A program made the position numbers and the translations under genes. A stretch of 64,000 nt of DNA from Sphingomonas jinjuensis (GTDB taxonomy: Bacteria > Pseudomonadota > Alphaproteobacteria > Sphingomonadales > Sphingomonadaceae), in contig NZ_JACIEV010000009.1 in NCBI RefSeq assembly GCF_014197105.1, positions 124,001 through 188,000 on the forward strand. Direction: 5' to 3'. The notes beneath the pieces are model-generated. The model did not search any database. It saw only the letters and a list, made by a program, of their open reading frames with translations, and was not told where the DNA came from. Below are positions 9,363 through 16,398 of this stretch, piece after piece. Each line of letters starts with the position of its first letter. The stretch's first letter is position 1.

Positions 9363-10445
9363 ATGAAAACTGCCTTCACGGACTTGTTTGGCGTCCAATA
9401 TCCGATCCTGAATGCCGGCATGGGGCGGATTGCGCTGCCCAAGATGGTGGCGGCCGTGTCGAACGCAGGCGGGCTTGGGATGCTTGGCGCAGGCTCGAAT
9501 CCGCCAGAACTGACGCGCCAGCTCGTCCGCGAGATTCGCGCGCTGACTGATCGGCCGTTCGGTGCGAATACCCCGCTCGCGCTGCCGAACGGTAAGGAGA
9601 ACGCTAAGGTACTGCTCGATGAGCAGGTGCCAGTCATTAATTACTCAATGGGCCGTGGCGACTGGATCACCGAGCGGGCACATGCCTACGGAGGCAAGAC
9701 GATCGCCTCAGTTACCACCGTTCATCTTGCGCAACGCGCGGAAGCGCACGGCGCCGATGCGGTGATTGCGGCCGGGCATGAAGCTGCCGGTCACTCCGGC
9801 GACGTCACAACGATGGTACTGGTGGCTCGCCTGGTGGAGTTGCTCAAGATCCCGGTCATCGCGGCAGGCGGCATTGCCAACGGCTCTGGTCTTCTCGCTG
9901 TGCTAGCTCTGGGTGCAAGCGCGGCATCAATGGGCACCCGCTTCTGGACCACACAGGAAGGTCCTATGCACCAGAACTTCAAGGACTTGGCGCTGGCATC
10001 GGACATTGAGGGCACAGTCTACTCAAATCGCTTCGACGGCATCGCAAATCGGATGATGCGCTCACCAGCCGTGGACCAGATGGCCAAAAAGATCGGGATC
10101 CCCCTCGCCTCCTTCTTTCAATCATTTGGAATTGCTCGAGAACTCAACATTCCATACCTGAAGCTGGTCCGCGATGTTGTGTCCGATGGTCCTAAGGCAA
10201 CGATCGATATGATGCGGATGGCACGGATGCTTAAGGGTAACACGATTGCCCTGACCACGGGCGAAGTGGGCAAGGGCATGGCGGCTAGTGGAATGTCGGT
10301 TGGACTGGTACACGACCTGCCATCTGTCTCCGAACTCATTGCGCGCATCGTCGCAGAAGCCGAGGCGAGCTTTAGCCATCTTGAAACAACATTTCTTGGG
10401 CGGAGCTTGCCGACCGGCGATTGTGTACTTGAGTTAGCAGGTTGA
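9363..10445 (+). CDS. NMO/2-nitropropane dioxygenase-family flavoprotein
   Basis: A 360-aa FMN TIM-barrel protein. It shows PILNAGMGRIALPKM at the N-terminus, GHEAAGHSGD around the active site and the FMN-phosphate loop AAGGIANGSG...GASAASMGTRFW. An ATG directly after the crotonase stop (9333) would add ten residues. I prefer ATG 9363 because the family normally begins MKTxFTxLFG and AAGGGG lies upstream. In catabolic clusters such proteins are often annotated as nitronate monooxygenase but may act as enoyl-CoA reductases or oxidases. It is the last gene of the catabolic block before the accessory segment. Confidence 0.85.
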   Translation: MKTAFTDLFGVQYPILNAGMGRIALPKMVAAVSNAGGLGMLGAGSNPPELTRQLVREIRALTDRPFGANTPLALPNGKENAKVLLDEQVPVINYSMGRGDWITERAHAYGGKTIASVTTVHLAQRAEAHGADAVIAAGHEAAGHSGDVTTMVLVARLVELLKIPVIAAGGIANGSGLLAVLALGASAASMGTRFWTTQEGPMHQNFKDLALASDIEGTVYSNRFDGIANRMMRSPAVDQMAKKIGIPLASFFQSFGIARELNIPYLKLVRDVVSDGPKATIDMMRMARMLKGNTIALTTGEVGKGMAASGMSVGLVHDLPSVSELIARIVAEAEASFSHLETTFLGRSLPTGDCVLELAG

Positions 10446-10476
10446 CGACCTAGGTGGAGTCGCGCACTCATAGGGG

Positions 10477-10989
10477 ATGCGCGTTCAGGACGTCATCCGC
10501 GGTGAAAAGCAGGCCCTAACGTTCTCTGATTGGGGGAACGGCAAGATGCCCAAGGCGAAATTTCCGCTATCTAAGGCAGGCAAGAAGGCGTGGTCGTTTG
10601 GGCCGGCATGGGACTGGCGCTTTGCTGAATTTGAGTTTGCGGGCCGTCAATTCGTGGTTCGGCTGCTGGTCTGCGAGGACAAGAGCAAGGCGCACATCCA
10701 TCTCGGGTTGAGGACGTCGCGCGATACGACCGTGCTATGCAGTTACGAATACCACGTCGATCATGAGACCGGTTGGCACCTGCATACGTTGTGCGGTGAG
10801 AAAAACTCGATCGACACAGCCCCGACCGGAACGCTTGTTCACGGTCCTTGGATTAAGCGTCTCCCATCGGCTCGCTCGCGCCATAATCGTACGGCATTCA
10901 AGAGAGAGGGCCACGGGGGGCTGAAGCCTTGGCTTTGGTCGGAAACCGTGCGATTCTTCAGGCTGAGTGCAAAGGACATGTTCACGTGA
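10477..10989 (+). CDS. uncharacterised protein, first gene of a coupled accessory operon
   Basis: A 170-aa protein of unknown function. It is rich in Trp, Lys and His, with an AWDWRFAEFEF segment, a central beta-rich part (RLLVCEDKSKAHIHLGL, SYEYHVDHETGWHLHT) and a basic PWIKRLPSARSRHNR tail. There is no signal peptide or membrane segment. ATG 10546 has a better ribosome-binding site (GGGGGAA, seven-base spacing) and may be the true start. The DUF1828/1829 gene begins in its stop codon (GTGA), so the two are made together. Codon third positions are visibly less GC-rich than in the flanking core genes, consistent with acquisition. I do not recognise a family with certainty. Confidence 0.75.
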   Translation: MRVQDVIRGEKQALTFSDWGNGKMPKAKFPLSKAGKKAWSFGPAWDWRFAEFEFAGRQFVVRLLVCEDKSKAHIHLGLRTSRDTTVLCSYEYHVDHETGWHLHTLCGEKNSIDTAPTGTLVHGPWIKRLPSARSRHNRTAFKREGHGGLKPWLWSETVRFFRLSAKDMFT

Positions 10990-11777
10990 AAGAGGCTCTT
11001 TGTGAGGCCTTCTGTGGTGACCTGAAACTGACCGACGTTCCGGTCGGGTACGCCGTCACGACCACGTTCCGTCGCGACGATGGTGATTCAATCGCCTTCT
11101 ACATCGTGCGCGATAAGACGCGCCCTGGCAGCTACAGGATTGAGGACGACGGGACGACGATTCCTTTCCTGGAGGCGGCCGGCGTCGATTTCGGAACGGA
11201 GACCCGCTCAGATGCCTTCTCGACGCTTCTGGACAGCCACGGCGTAGAGTTCGACGAGGACGAGATGCTGCTCCACACCGGCGTCATGCGCGAGGCTGAT
11301 CTTCCTCGTGCCGCTATGCGCTTTCTGTCCCTCATGCTGCGCATCAATGACTTCCTGCTTCTGACTAAGGACAGGGTAGCGAGCACGTTCAAAGAGGATG
11401 CCGCCGCTCGCATCATCGAAGCGATGGACGGGAAGGCTATCGTTTTGCAGGACGTTCCGGTTAGCCCTCGCCTCTCTGATACGGTGCCCGATATGGTGAT
11501 CCGCGCGCCTAACAGGGTGCCGGTCGCTGTTTTCTTTGGCTCGTCACCGCAGCGTGTGAATGACGCGATTTTCCTTCAAATGCAGGCTTTGTACGAGGTG
11601 CATGAGGACGTCCAAGTGATCGCCTTGCTTGAGCGCGAAAATGTGATTGGACATGATCTACGTCGGCGGGCCGCTAACCGATTAGCGGCGCTCCCGATTT
11701 ACAGGGGTGATGAGCCGACCGCCATCGGACGCATAGAACGCGAAGCGATCGGCTCTGGTCAGGAGACCCGGCATTGA
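10986..11777 (+). CDS. DUF1828/DUF1829-type protein
   Basis: A 263-aa protein. The N-terminal half (SIAFYIVRDKTRPGSYRIEDDGTTI, FLEAAGVDF, DEDEMLLHTG) matches the DUF1828 pattern. The C-terminal half (RAPNRVPVAVFFGSS, LQMQALYEVHEDVQVIALLE) resembles DUF1829, a restriction-endonuclease-like alpha/beta layout, although I see no clean PD-(D/E)xK motif. The frame is open from 10929, but GTG 10986 overlaps the upstream stop and has AAAGGA eight bases before it. These domains are uncharacterised and occur on mobile and phage-defence DNA. A 44-aa gene overlaps its end. Function unknown. Confidence 0.8.
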   Translation: MKEALCEAFCGDLKLTDVPVGYAVTTTFRRDDGDSIAFYIVRDKTRPGSYRIEDDGTTIPFLEAAGVDFGTETRSDAFSTLLDSHGVEFDEDEMLLHTGVMREADLPRAAMRFLSLMLRINDFLLLTKDRVASTFKEDAAARIIEAMDGKAIVLQDVPVSPRLSDTVPDMVIRAPNRVPVAVFFGSSPQRVNDAIFLQMQALYEVHEDVQVIALLERENVIGHDLRRRAANRLAALPIYRGDEPTAIGRIEREAIGSGQETRH

Positions 11778-11908
11778 CCGATGACGCTTACTCTGCGGCG
11801 GAAACTGAGGCGCGCCGGGAAGCGGCGTTGAAGCGGATGCTCGCGACACCACACAAGCCGCACCAGCCTATCGGCAAGGGCAAGCGGGCCGAACCGGCGA
11901 AGGCCTAG
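11774..11908 (+). CDS. 44-aa charged protein, third gene of the accessory operon
   Basis: TTG 11774 overlaps the stop of the DUF1828/1829 gene (TTGA), giving 44 codons to TAG at 11906-11908. The protein is highly charged and helical: a Glu/Ala/Arg-rich half (ETEARREAALKRML) followed by a His/Pro/Lys/Gly tail (HKPHQPIGKGKR). The overlap, the regular reading frame and the helix-then-basic-tail design favour a real gene over chance. Short helical proteins beside uncharacterised effector-like genes can be antitoxins or nucleic-acid-binding partners, but nothing in the sequence proves that here. Confidence 0.55.
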   Translation: MTDDAYSAAETEARREAALKRMLATPHKPHQPIGKGKRAEPAKA

Positions 11909-11953
11909 CGGCGCTTCCGCGGTTCCCCGATCTGGCGAGGCGGGGTGTACGCC

Positions 11954-12877
11954 TTAGGCGGCGATTTTGTCAGTCCGCCGATAGGTGAGGCGACGACCTT
12001 CGCCACCCTTGAGGATTAGTGCGGCGCGCTCCCCGTCCGTCATCGCGCGGGTGTTATAGCGAAGATCGAACTCCGCGCAGTAGCGGCCCAAGTGAGCCTC
12101 GCTCATGTGATGGTAGGTGCCGATCACGCCACGCTTGAAGATCGAAAAGAAGCCCTCAACGGTGTTGGTGTGCTTCAAGCCGCCGCCCGTGACGTACTGA
12201 CCGGTGCTGTGGTTGACGGTGGAGTGAGCGACGAACTCGCGACCAACGCGAGTGTAGATCGGGCTTTCGTCGGTGATCAGGTGCGAGGCGCGATCGACGT
12301 GCGTTACCAGCAGCGGACGGACGTTCTTCGCCGTCACGTTGGCAACGTGGAAGCTGCGAACGTTGCCGGTGTGGTGGACAAGGGCAACGACGGGCTTCTT
12401 GGGGGCGGGAGCGCGATAGGCGCGGTTCTTAGCCTTGCCGCCCACGTAGGTTTCGTCGGCTTCGACAATCTCGCCGGGGCCGCCCAGCGGGCCTTGCGGG
12501 GCCGCACCGTCCATGGCTTCGCGGATGCGGTGGCAGAGGAACCACGCGGTTTTGTACGTGACGCCGAGCATACGCTCCATCTGCTTGGCACTCATGCCCT
12601 TCTTGGAAGCAGCCATAAGGTGCGTAGCGAGCAGCCACTTGTGCAACGGAACGTGCGAACGCTCCATCACGGTGCCAGTGCGGACGGTGAACTTGTCGCG
12701 GCAATCGTTGCAGAGGAACATGCCAGCCTGCGTCTTGCCGCCCATCTTACGGACGTTGAGCGAACCACAATGCGGGCAACTCGGCTCGCCAGCCCAGCGC
12801 GACGCCTCGATATGAGCGAGGGCCTTGGCTTCGTCGTGGAAGATCGGATCGGTAATGCTCTGTGCCATGCCGATCAT
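11954..12877 (-). CDS. IS1595-family (ISXO2-like) transposase
   Basis: A 307-aa transposase. The N-terminal zinc ribbon is CPHCGS...CNDCRDKF (residues about 34-58), followed by a helix-turn-helix region KGMSAKQMERMLGVTYKTAW and a DDE domain with EADETYVGG, VTHVDRASHLITDESPIY and NTVEGFFSIFKRGV, as in the IS1595/ISXO2 group. A second ATG is three codons in (12868). The gene appears intact. I could not find matched terminal inverted repeats or a target duplication on either side, so the element ends are undefined. It sits between the accessory operon and two gene remnants and could have driven the rearrangement seen here. Confidence 0.88.
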   Translation of the reverse strand: MIGMAQSITDPIFHDEAKALAHIEASRWAGEPSCPHCGSLNVRKMGGKTQAGMFLCNDCRDKFTVRTGTVMERSHVPLHKWLLATHLMAASKKGMSAKQMERMLGVTYKTAWFLCHRIREAMDGAAPQGPLGGPGEIVEADETYVGGKAKNRAYRAPAPKKPVVALVHHTGNVRSFHVANVTAKNVRPLLVTHVDRASHLITDESPIYTRVGREFVAHSTVNHSTGQYVTGGGLKHTNTVEGFFSIFKRGVIGTYHHMSEAHLGRYCAEFDLRYNTRAMTDGERAALILKGGEGRRLTYRRTDKIAA

Positions 12878-12911
12878 ATCGCACAGTCACGCTGCTAAGT
12901 AAAGTACATAG

Positions 12912-13300
12912 TTGCCGGCGCAGCAGGACCGGCTCGACCAGGTCTCACGGTTCGTGGTCACGGCGCCGATGTGTGAGAAGCTCGGGATGAAGGTCGATCC
13001 CGTCCTGCCTGACAAGGTCGAGGCCGCCCTTAAGGCAGAAACGTCGGCTTGGTCGACCGAGACTACAATGATCGACCGGTTGAAGGGGGAATCGATCCAA
13101 CGACAATCGAACGTCCTCAAGGTGGACCTCGCTACGGCGTTGGAAAACGCGAAGACCGATGCCCAGCTTCGGCAGGTCGCCGCGATCTTCCGCGGCTACG
13201 GCCGGACCTGTCTCGAGGCGACCCGCGACCGGATCTTCTCGCAGGTGATCACGGCCCCTCTCGGCTTTGATCTCGATCGTGCCGCCACCGAGGTGGCGGA
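12912..13300 (+). pseudogene. gene remnant of unknown family beside the transposase
   Basis: This plus-strand frame has coding character: nearly every third base is G or C, composition is balanced, and it has helical stretches such as VEAALKAETSAW and ATALENAKTDAQLRQVAAIFR. It begins at the transposase flank immediately after an in-frame TAG and has no ribosome-binding site, so its 5' end seems lost. Around 13270-13330 it runs into the antisense of the nuclease remnant. I do not recognise the family. The most likely reading is the middle of a gene truncated at both ends. Confidence 0.35.
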
Positions 13301-13309
13301 CACCCTGCT

Positions 13310-13547
13310 GGAGGCTGGTGGGCTCATTGTCGGCCTTGACCTCGAGATATGCGCTGAACTGCGGCAGGTAAAAGTCCGGGAGATAACTCTCGCCGGTGGA
13401 CAGCCTGATCCGCTCCGGCTCGTAGGCGAAGTCGACCTCGAGAGCCTCGAAGAACGTCGCCCAGCGCGCCTCCGTCCGCGACCTGTAGCGGGTGTCGCCG
13501 ACGAGAGTCTCGATCGACTGTATGTCGCGCTCGGGCGAAAGTGCCAT
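13310..13547 (-). pseudogene. N-terminal remnant of a PDDEXK-like nuclease
   Basis: From ATG 13547 on the minus strand the first 75 or so residues look like a small restriction-endonuclease-like protein found in actinobacterial and phage genomes: RYRSRTEARWATFFEAL, then FAYEPERIRL, YLPDFYLPQF and LEVKAD, i.e. the E...PDF...E-V-K core. The open frame continues to 12945, but after about 13310 it loses this character and lies antisense to the other remnant. I read it as a gene cut short at its 3' end by a deletion or recombination joint near 13300. Confidence 0.45.
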
Positions 13548-13578
13548 GATCTGTCCGTGTTGAGGTCTGCGGGCGACC

Positions 13579-14034
13579 CTAGTGGTTGATGAAGTCGTTG
13601 TATCGCGCGCTTAAAACGACGGTCGCGTAGATCTCGAGCAGGCATTGCCGGTTGGGGTCGGCCTCCTCGACCCAGCGGAACTGCATGGCGGCGACCCGCT
13701 CGCGGGCAGCCGCGAAAGCGGCCGCGAAGGCCGGGTCCGCTTCGAGCGCCTTGCGGGTCGGTCCGCCCTTCGCGAGGTTCTTAGTGGCGTGACGAGCGAG
13801 CTTGAACGCGAAGGGGGCGTCGTTCGCCCTGCCCGACCAATGCTCCCGGTGACGGTCGCGCAGCCGATCGGTCCGGCCAACGTAGAGATGTTCGTCGCCC
13901 TCGCTGAACAGGTAGACGCCGCAACGCGGGACATCGCGCGGCAGCCGGACGCGGCCGGTCTGTGGCGGGCAGCTCGTTAGCCTGAGGAACGAGGAATGAA
14001 GGCTTTCGGCCAAGGCCAGGAACTTAGGATGCAT
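13579..14034 (-). CDS. GIY-YIG domain protein
   Basis: A 151-aa protein with a compact GIY-YIG nuclease domain: CGVYLFSEGDEHLYVGRTDRLRDRHREH near residues 35-62 contains the GxY...YVGRT core and the following catalytic Arg region. The tail ends in VEEADPNRQCLLEIYATV, which supplies the Glu expected late in the fold. The frame is open to 14232, but ATG 14034 gives the natural MHPKFLALAESLH start; the upstream part is Arg/Pro-rich and non-coding in character. Standalone GIY-YIG proteins occur in mobile and repair contexts; the role here is unknown. Bases 14035-14203 hold nothing recognisable. Confidence 0.7.
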   Translation of the reverse strand: MHPKFLALAESLHSSFLRLTSCPPQTGRVRLPRDVPRCGVYLFSEGDEHLYVGRTDRLRDRHREHWSGRANDAPFAFKLARHATKNLAKGGPTRKALEADPAFAAAFAAARERVAAMQFRWVEEADPNRQCLLEIYATVVLSARYNDFINH

Positions 14035-14203
14035 CGAGAGAAGTATTGCCTTCCTTCTGAGTGAAGCACATCCCCTTTTCGGCGGCAGCCGAATGCCAGG
14101 AGCGTTCCAGATCCTCCCTACGTCACGCCAGGCGTAATGCACTGGGCGTTGGCCGGACCACGTTGGCCAACCCCGCCTTCTTCGCGAGTTGGGAGCGCCT
14201 AAA

Positions 14204-15055
14204 TCACGAGGCGGCCACGATCGCGTAACCATCGAGCAGCAGAGGTCCTGCGTCGATCGGTGGCAACGGGGCGGCCGTCATCTGAGTCACGCGCAGATCG
14301 ACTAACCTGTCGCCGGCAAGAACGGCACTGACTCCTATCGGCACGGTTCGCGCATTAAAGGCGACGAACGTCAAATGCACCTCTTCGCGCCGTCCGAGTG
14401 TAGCTTGACACGACCTTAGCAGGTTGTGACCACCTGCCGCGGCGATCTCCAGCGCGCGCTTGGCGGTTTCTTGGCCGCGCACCTGCTTGAGATCGGGGCC
14501 CGGCGTTGCCGGCTCGATCTCACCCGGCGGCGGCGGGCTCATCAGGCCGTGACCCTTGAAGTGGTTGACGATCGCCAGCAGGTCGGGCGCCGCCAGCACC
14601 TCGATCGACCCGGCCCACGCCGCCTCCGACCCCTGCGCCGCCGGGCAGATCAGCCCCTTTTCCTCCTGCGAGGCATGCAGCGCCGCCAGCAGCACGCCCG
14701 GCGACGGCGCCACGCGCGCATCGAGGCCCAGCTCGCCGACGACGAGAAAGTCCGACAGCGCCTCGACATCGACGACGCCCATCGCCCCCATCAGCGCCAG
14801 CGCGATCGGCAGGTCGAAGTGCGAGCCTTCCTTGGGCAGGTCGGCCGGCGACAGGTTTACGACGATCCGCTTCGGCGGCAGCGCGAGGCCGAGCGCCGCC
14901 ATCGCGCCCCGCACCCGCTCGCGGCTTTCGCCCACCGCCTTGTCGCCGAGCCCGACGACGTGGAAGGCGGGCAGCCCGGCGATCAGCTGAACCTGCACCT
15001 CGACGCTGCGCGCCTCCAGCCCCAGATACGCCACCGTCCGCACGATCGCCGTCAT
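14204..15055 (-). pseudogene. comM: comM/yifB (Mg-chelatase-like AAA ATPase), truncated before Walker A
   Basis: From ATG 15055 the first 212 or so residues match ComM/YifB well: VRTVAYLGLEA, QLIAGLPAFHVVGLGD, NLSPADLPKEGSHFDLPIAL and the linker QETAKRALEIAAAGGHNLL. Full-length ComM is about 500 residues and continues at once with the Walker A loop. Here, after base 14418, the homology stops and 71 foreign codons follow to a stop at 14204. Walker A, Walker B and the C-terminal domain are missing, so this cannot be the competence-related helicase. The 3' half was not found in the window. The joint marks the right edge of the accessory DNA. Confidence 0.85.
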
Positions 15056-15137
15056 CGCGTCATTCCCCCGTCACTCGCGGTTCATAGCGGCTGCGTCACG
15101 CAAGCGGCCGCTTGCCCGTTTCCCCCGCCGCCCCCAG

Positions 15138-15428
15138 ATGAGGCCCATGCGCGATCGTCACCCAGCCCTCCGCATCGCGCAACTCTCGCTCGGTATCCTG
15201 CTGATTATAGGGGCCGCCATCGTCGGGCCGCTGCCGGGACCGGGCGGCATTTTCCTGTTCGCGGGCGGCATGATCCTGATTCTCCGCAATTCGCGGTGGG
15301 CGCAGATACGCTGGGCGCGGCTGAAGCGGCGCTGGCCGCGCGTCGGCCATCTGGTCGATCGCACCATGCGCCGCCGCAGCGCGCTGCGCCGCCATGCCCG
15401 CGACAAGGCGCGCCGGGCGATCCGTTGA
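15138..15428 (+). CDS. small PGPGW-type membrane protein
   Basis: A 96-aa protein with two closely spaced hydrophobic segments (LSLGILLIIGAAIVGPL and GIFLFAGGMILIL) joined at the GPLPGPGG turn typical of the PGPGW transmembrane family, followed by a strongly basic cytoplasmic tail (RWARLKRRWPR, RRRSALRRHARDKARR). Function is unknown; it is probably an inner-membrane protein. It is divergent from the comM remnant and lies 85 bases before the rpmH/rnpA start region. ATG 15147 is an alternative start; neither has a strong ribosome-binding site. Confidence 0.7.
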   Translation: MRPMRDRHPALRIAQLSLGILLIIGAAIVGPLPGPGGIFLFAGGMILILRNSRWAQIRWARLKRRWPRVGHLVDRTMRRRSALRRHARDKARRAIR

Positions 15429-15505
15429 CTTTGGCGGGACGCTCGCCTAAGCGCGTCGACCATCAGGCCGTCCCCGTGGCGGCCTTTCCTATTTCAGATT
15501 CGGGA

Positions 15506-16069
15506 ATGAGTAATGAAGCGGACCTTTCAGCCGAGCAACCTGGTGCGAGCCCGTCGTCACGGCTTCCGCGCGCGGATGGCCACGGTCGGCGGTCGCGCCG
15601 TGATCCGCGCCCGCCGCAATCGCGGCCGCAAGAAGCTGTCGGCGTAACCGGGGATATCGGCGTCGGCACGAGCGTTGCCGGCGCCGCTTCGGCGGTCGCG
15701 ACGCTGACGAAGCGTCGCGATTTCCTGGCTGCCAACGCCGGGCGGCGTGCGCCGATGCCGGGCTTCGTCCTGCTGGTCCACGATCGCCGCGATGCCGATC
15801 CGGCCATCCGCGTCGGCTTTACCGTCACCAAGAAGATCGGCAACGCCGTCGTCCGTAACCGGATGAAACGGCGCCTGCGCGCGCTTGCCCGCGAGCTGCT
15901 GCCGACGCTGGGCCATGCCGGTGCCGATCATGTGCTGATCGGGCGCCAGGGCGGGATCGAGCGCGACTATGGGCTGCTTCGGACGGAAATGACGAAGGCG
16001 TTGCGCAAGGTGATGAGCCAGCCAGCCACGTCATCCAGGCCGTCCTCAAGCGCCAAGCCGGCATGTTGA
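15506..16069 (+). CDS. rnpA: ribonuclease P protein component, frame enclosing rpmH
   Basis: The RNase P protein core is clear: [38 protein letters not shown] with the RNR signature, then HVLIGRQGG. It partners the RNase P RNA in tRNA 5' processing. The core begins near 15690, but between there and 15506 the frame contains no ATG, GTG or TTG. The nearest canonical start is ATG 15506, seven bases upstream of the rpmH ATG, so the frame encloses rpmH completely in another phase and would give a 187-aa protein. A CTG or ATC start just before the core would instead give a normal 120-aa protein. The stop codon lies inside the left arm of the repeat at 16062. Confidence 0.85.
   Translation: MSNEADLSAEQPGASPSSRLPRADGHGRRSRRDPRPPQSRPQEAVGVTGDIGVGTSVAGAASAVATLTKRRDFLAANAGRRAPMPGFVLLVHDRRDADPAIRVGFTVTKKIGNAVVRNRMKRRLRALARELLPTLGHAGADHVLIGRQGGIERDYGLLRTEMTKALRKVMSQPATSSRPSSSAKPAC
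15513..15647 (+). CDS. rpmH: 50S ribosomal protein L34
   Basis: ATG 15513 opens a 44-codon gene for ribosomal protein L34. It begins [19 protein letters not shown], has the family segment [19 protein letters not shown], and ends KKLSA, the normal length for this small, very basic 50S subunit protein. CGGGA precedes the start by seven bases. It is too short for automatic length filters. It heads the conserved rpmH-rnpA-yidD-yidC-yihA order near the chromosome origin. Unusually, the whole gene lies inside the open rnpA frame. Confidence 0.97.
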   Translation: MKRTFQPSNLVRARRHGFRARMATVGGRAVIRARRNRGRKKLSA

Positions 16070-16132
16070 ACTTGTTTCAGCATCTCCTCGTCAGTCGCTT
16101 GCGGCACGAGATGCTGAAACGAGTTCAGCATG
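16062..16132 (+). repeat. palindromic intergenic repeat, type A copy 1
   Basis: Arms 16062-16086 and 16108-16132 are inverted copies (23 of 25 bases pair), of the form GAGATGCTGAAACGAGTTC. A second copy is at 23445-23522. The left arm contains the rnpA stop codon, and the right arm ends in the GGAGGG that serves as the yidD ribosome-binding site. Confidence 0.85.
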
Positions 16133-16151
16133 ACGGAGGGTGTATCGTCAG

Positions 16152-16364
16152 ATGATCGCCCGCCTGCTCATCCTTTTGACCCGCGGGTGGCAGCTTGGCC
16201 CCTCGCTCATCCTGCCGCCCAGCTGCCGGTTCCAGCCGAGCTGTTCGGCCTATGCAATCACCGCCCTTCGCCGCTATGGCGCGCTGAAGGGCAGCTGGCT
16301 GGCCGCGAAGCGTATCGCGCGCTGCCATCCTTGGGGCGGGTCGGGGCCCGATCCCGTTCCGTGA
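16152..16364 (+). CDS. yidD: membrane protein insertion efficiency factor YidD
   Basis: A 70-aa protein with the invariant YidD core: [27 protein letters not shown] and [17 protein letters not shown], including three conserved cysteines. YidD is a membrane-associated helper of YidC-dependent insertion. An in-frame GTG at 16140 would add four residues but abuts the GGAGG; ATG 16152 leaves an 11-base spacing to GGAGGG (16135-16140) and is preferred. It lies between rnpA and yidC as in most bacteria. Confidence 0.93.
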   Translation: MIARLLILLTRGWQLGPSLILPPSCRFQPSCSAYAITALRRYGALKGSWLAAKRIARCHPWGGSGPDPVP

Positions 16365-16398
16365 AGACCATGTCGGTCGAGACTAGCAGGGGCACCGG

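Noticed and set aside
14426..16069. A 547-codon frame ending in rnpA taken as one long protein
   Set aside because: The first 360 codons are antisense to comM or intergenic and Arg/Pro-rich. Only the part from 15506 (or from the RNase P core) is supportable.
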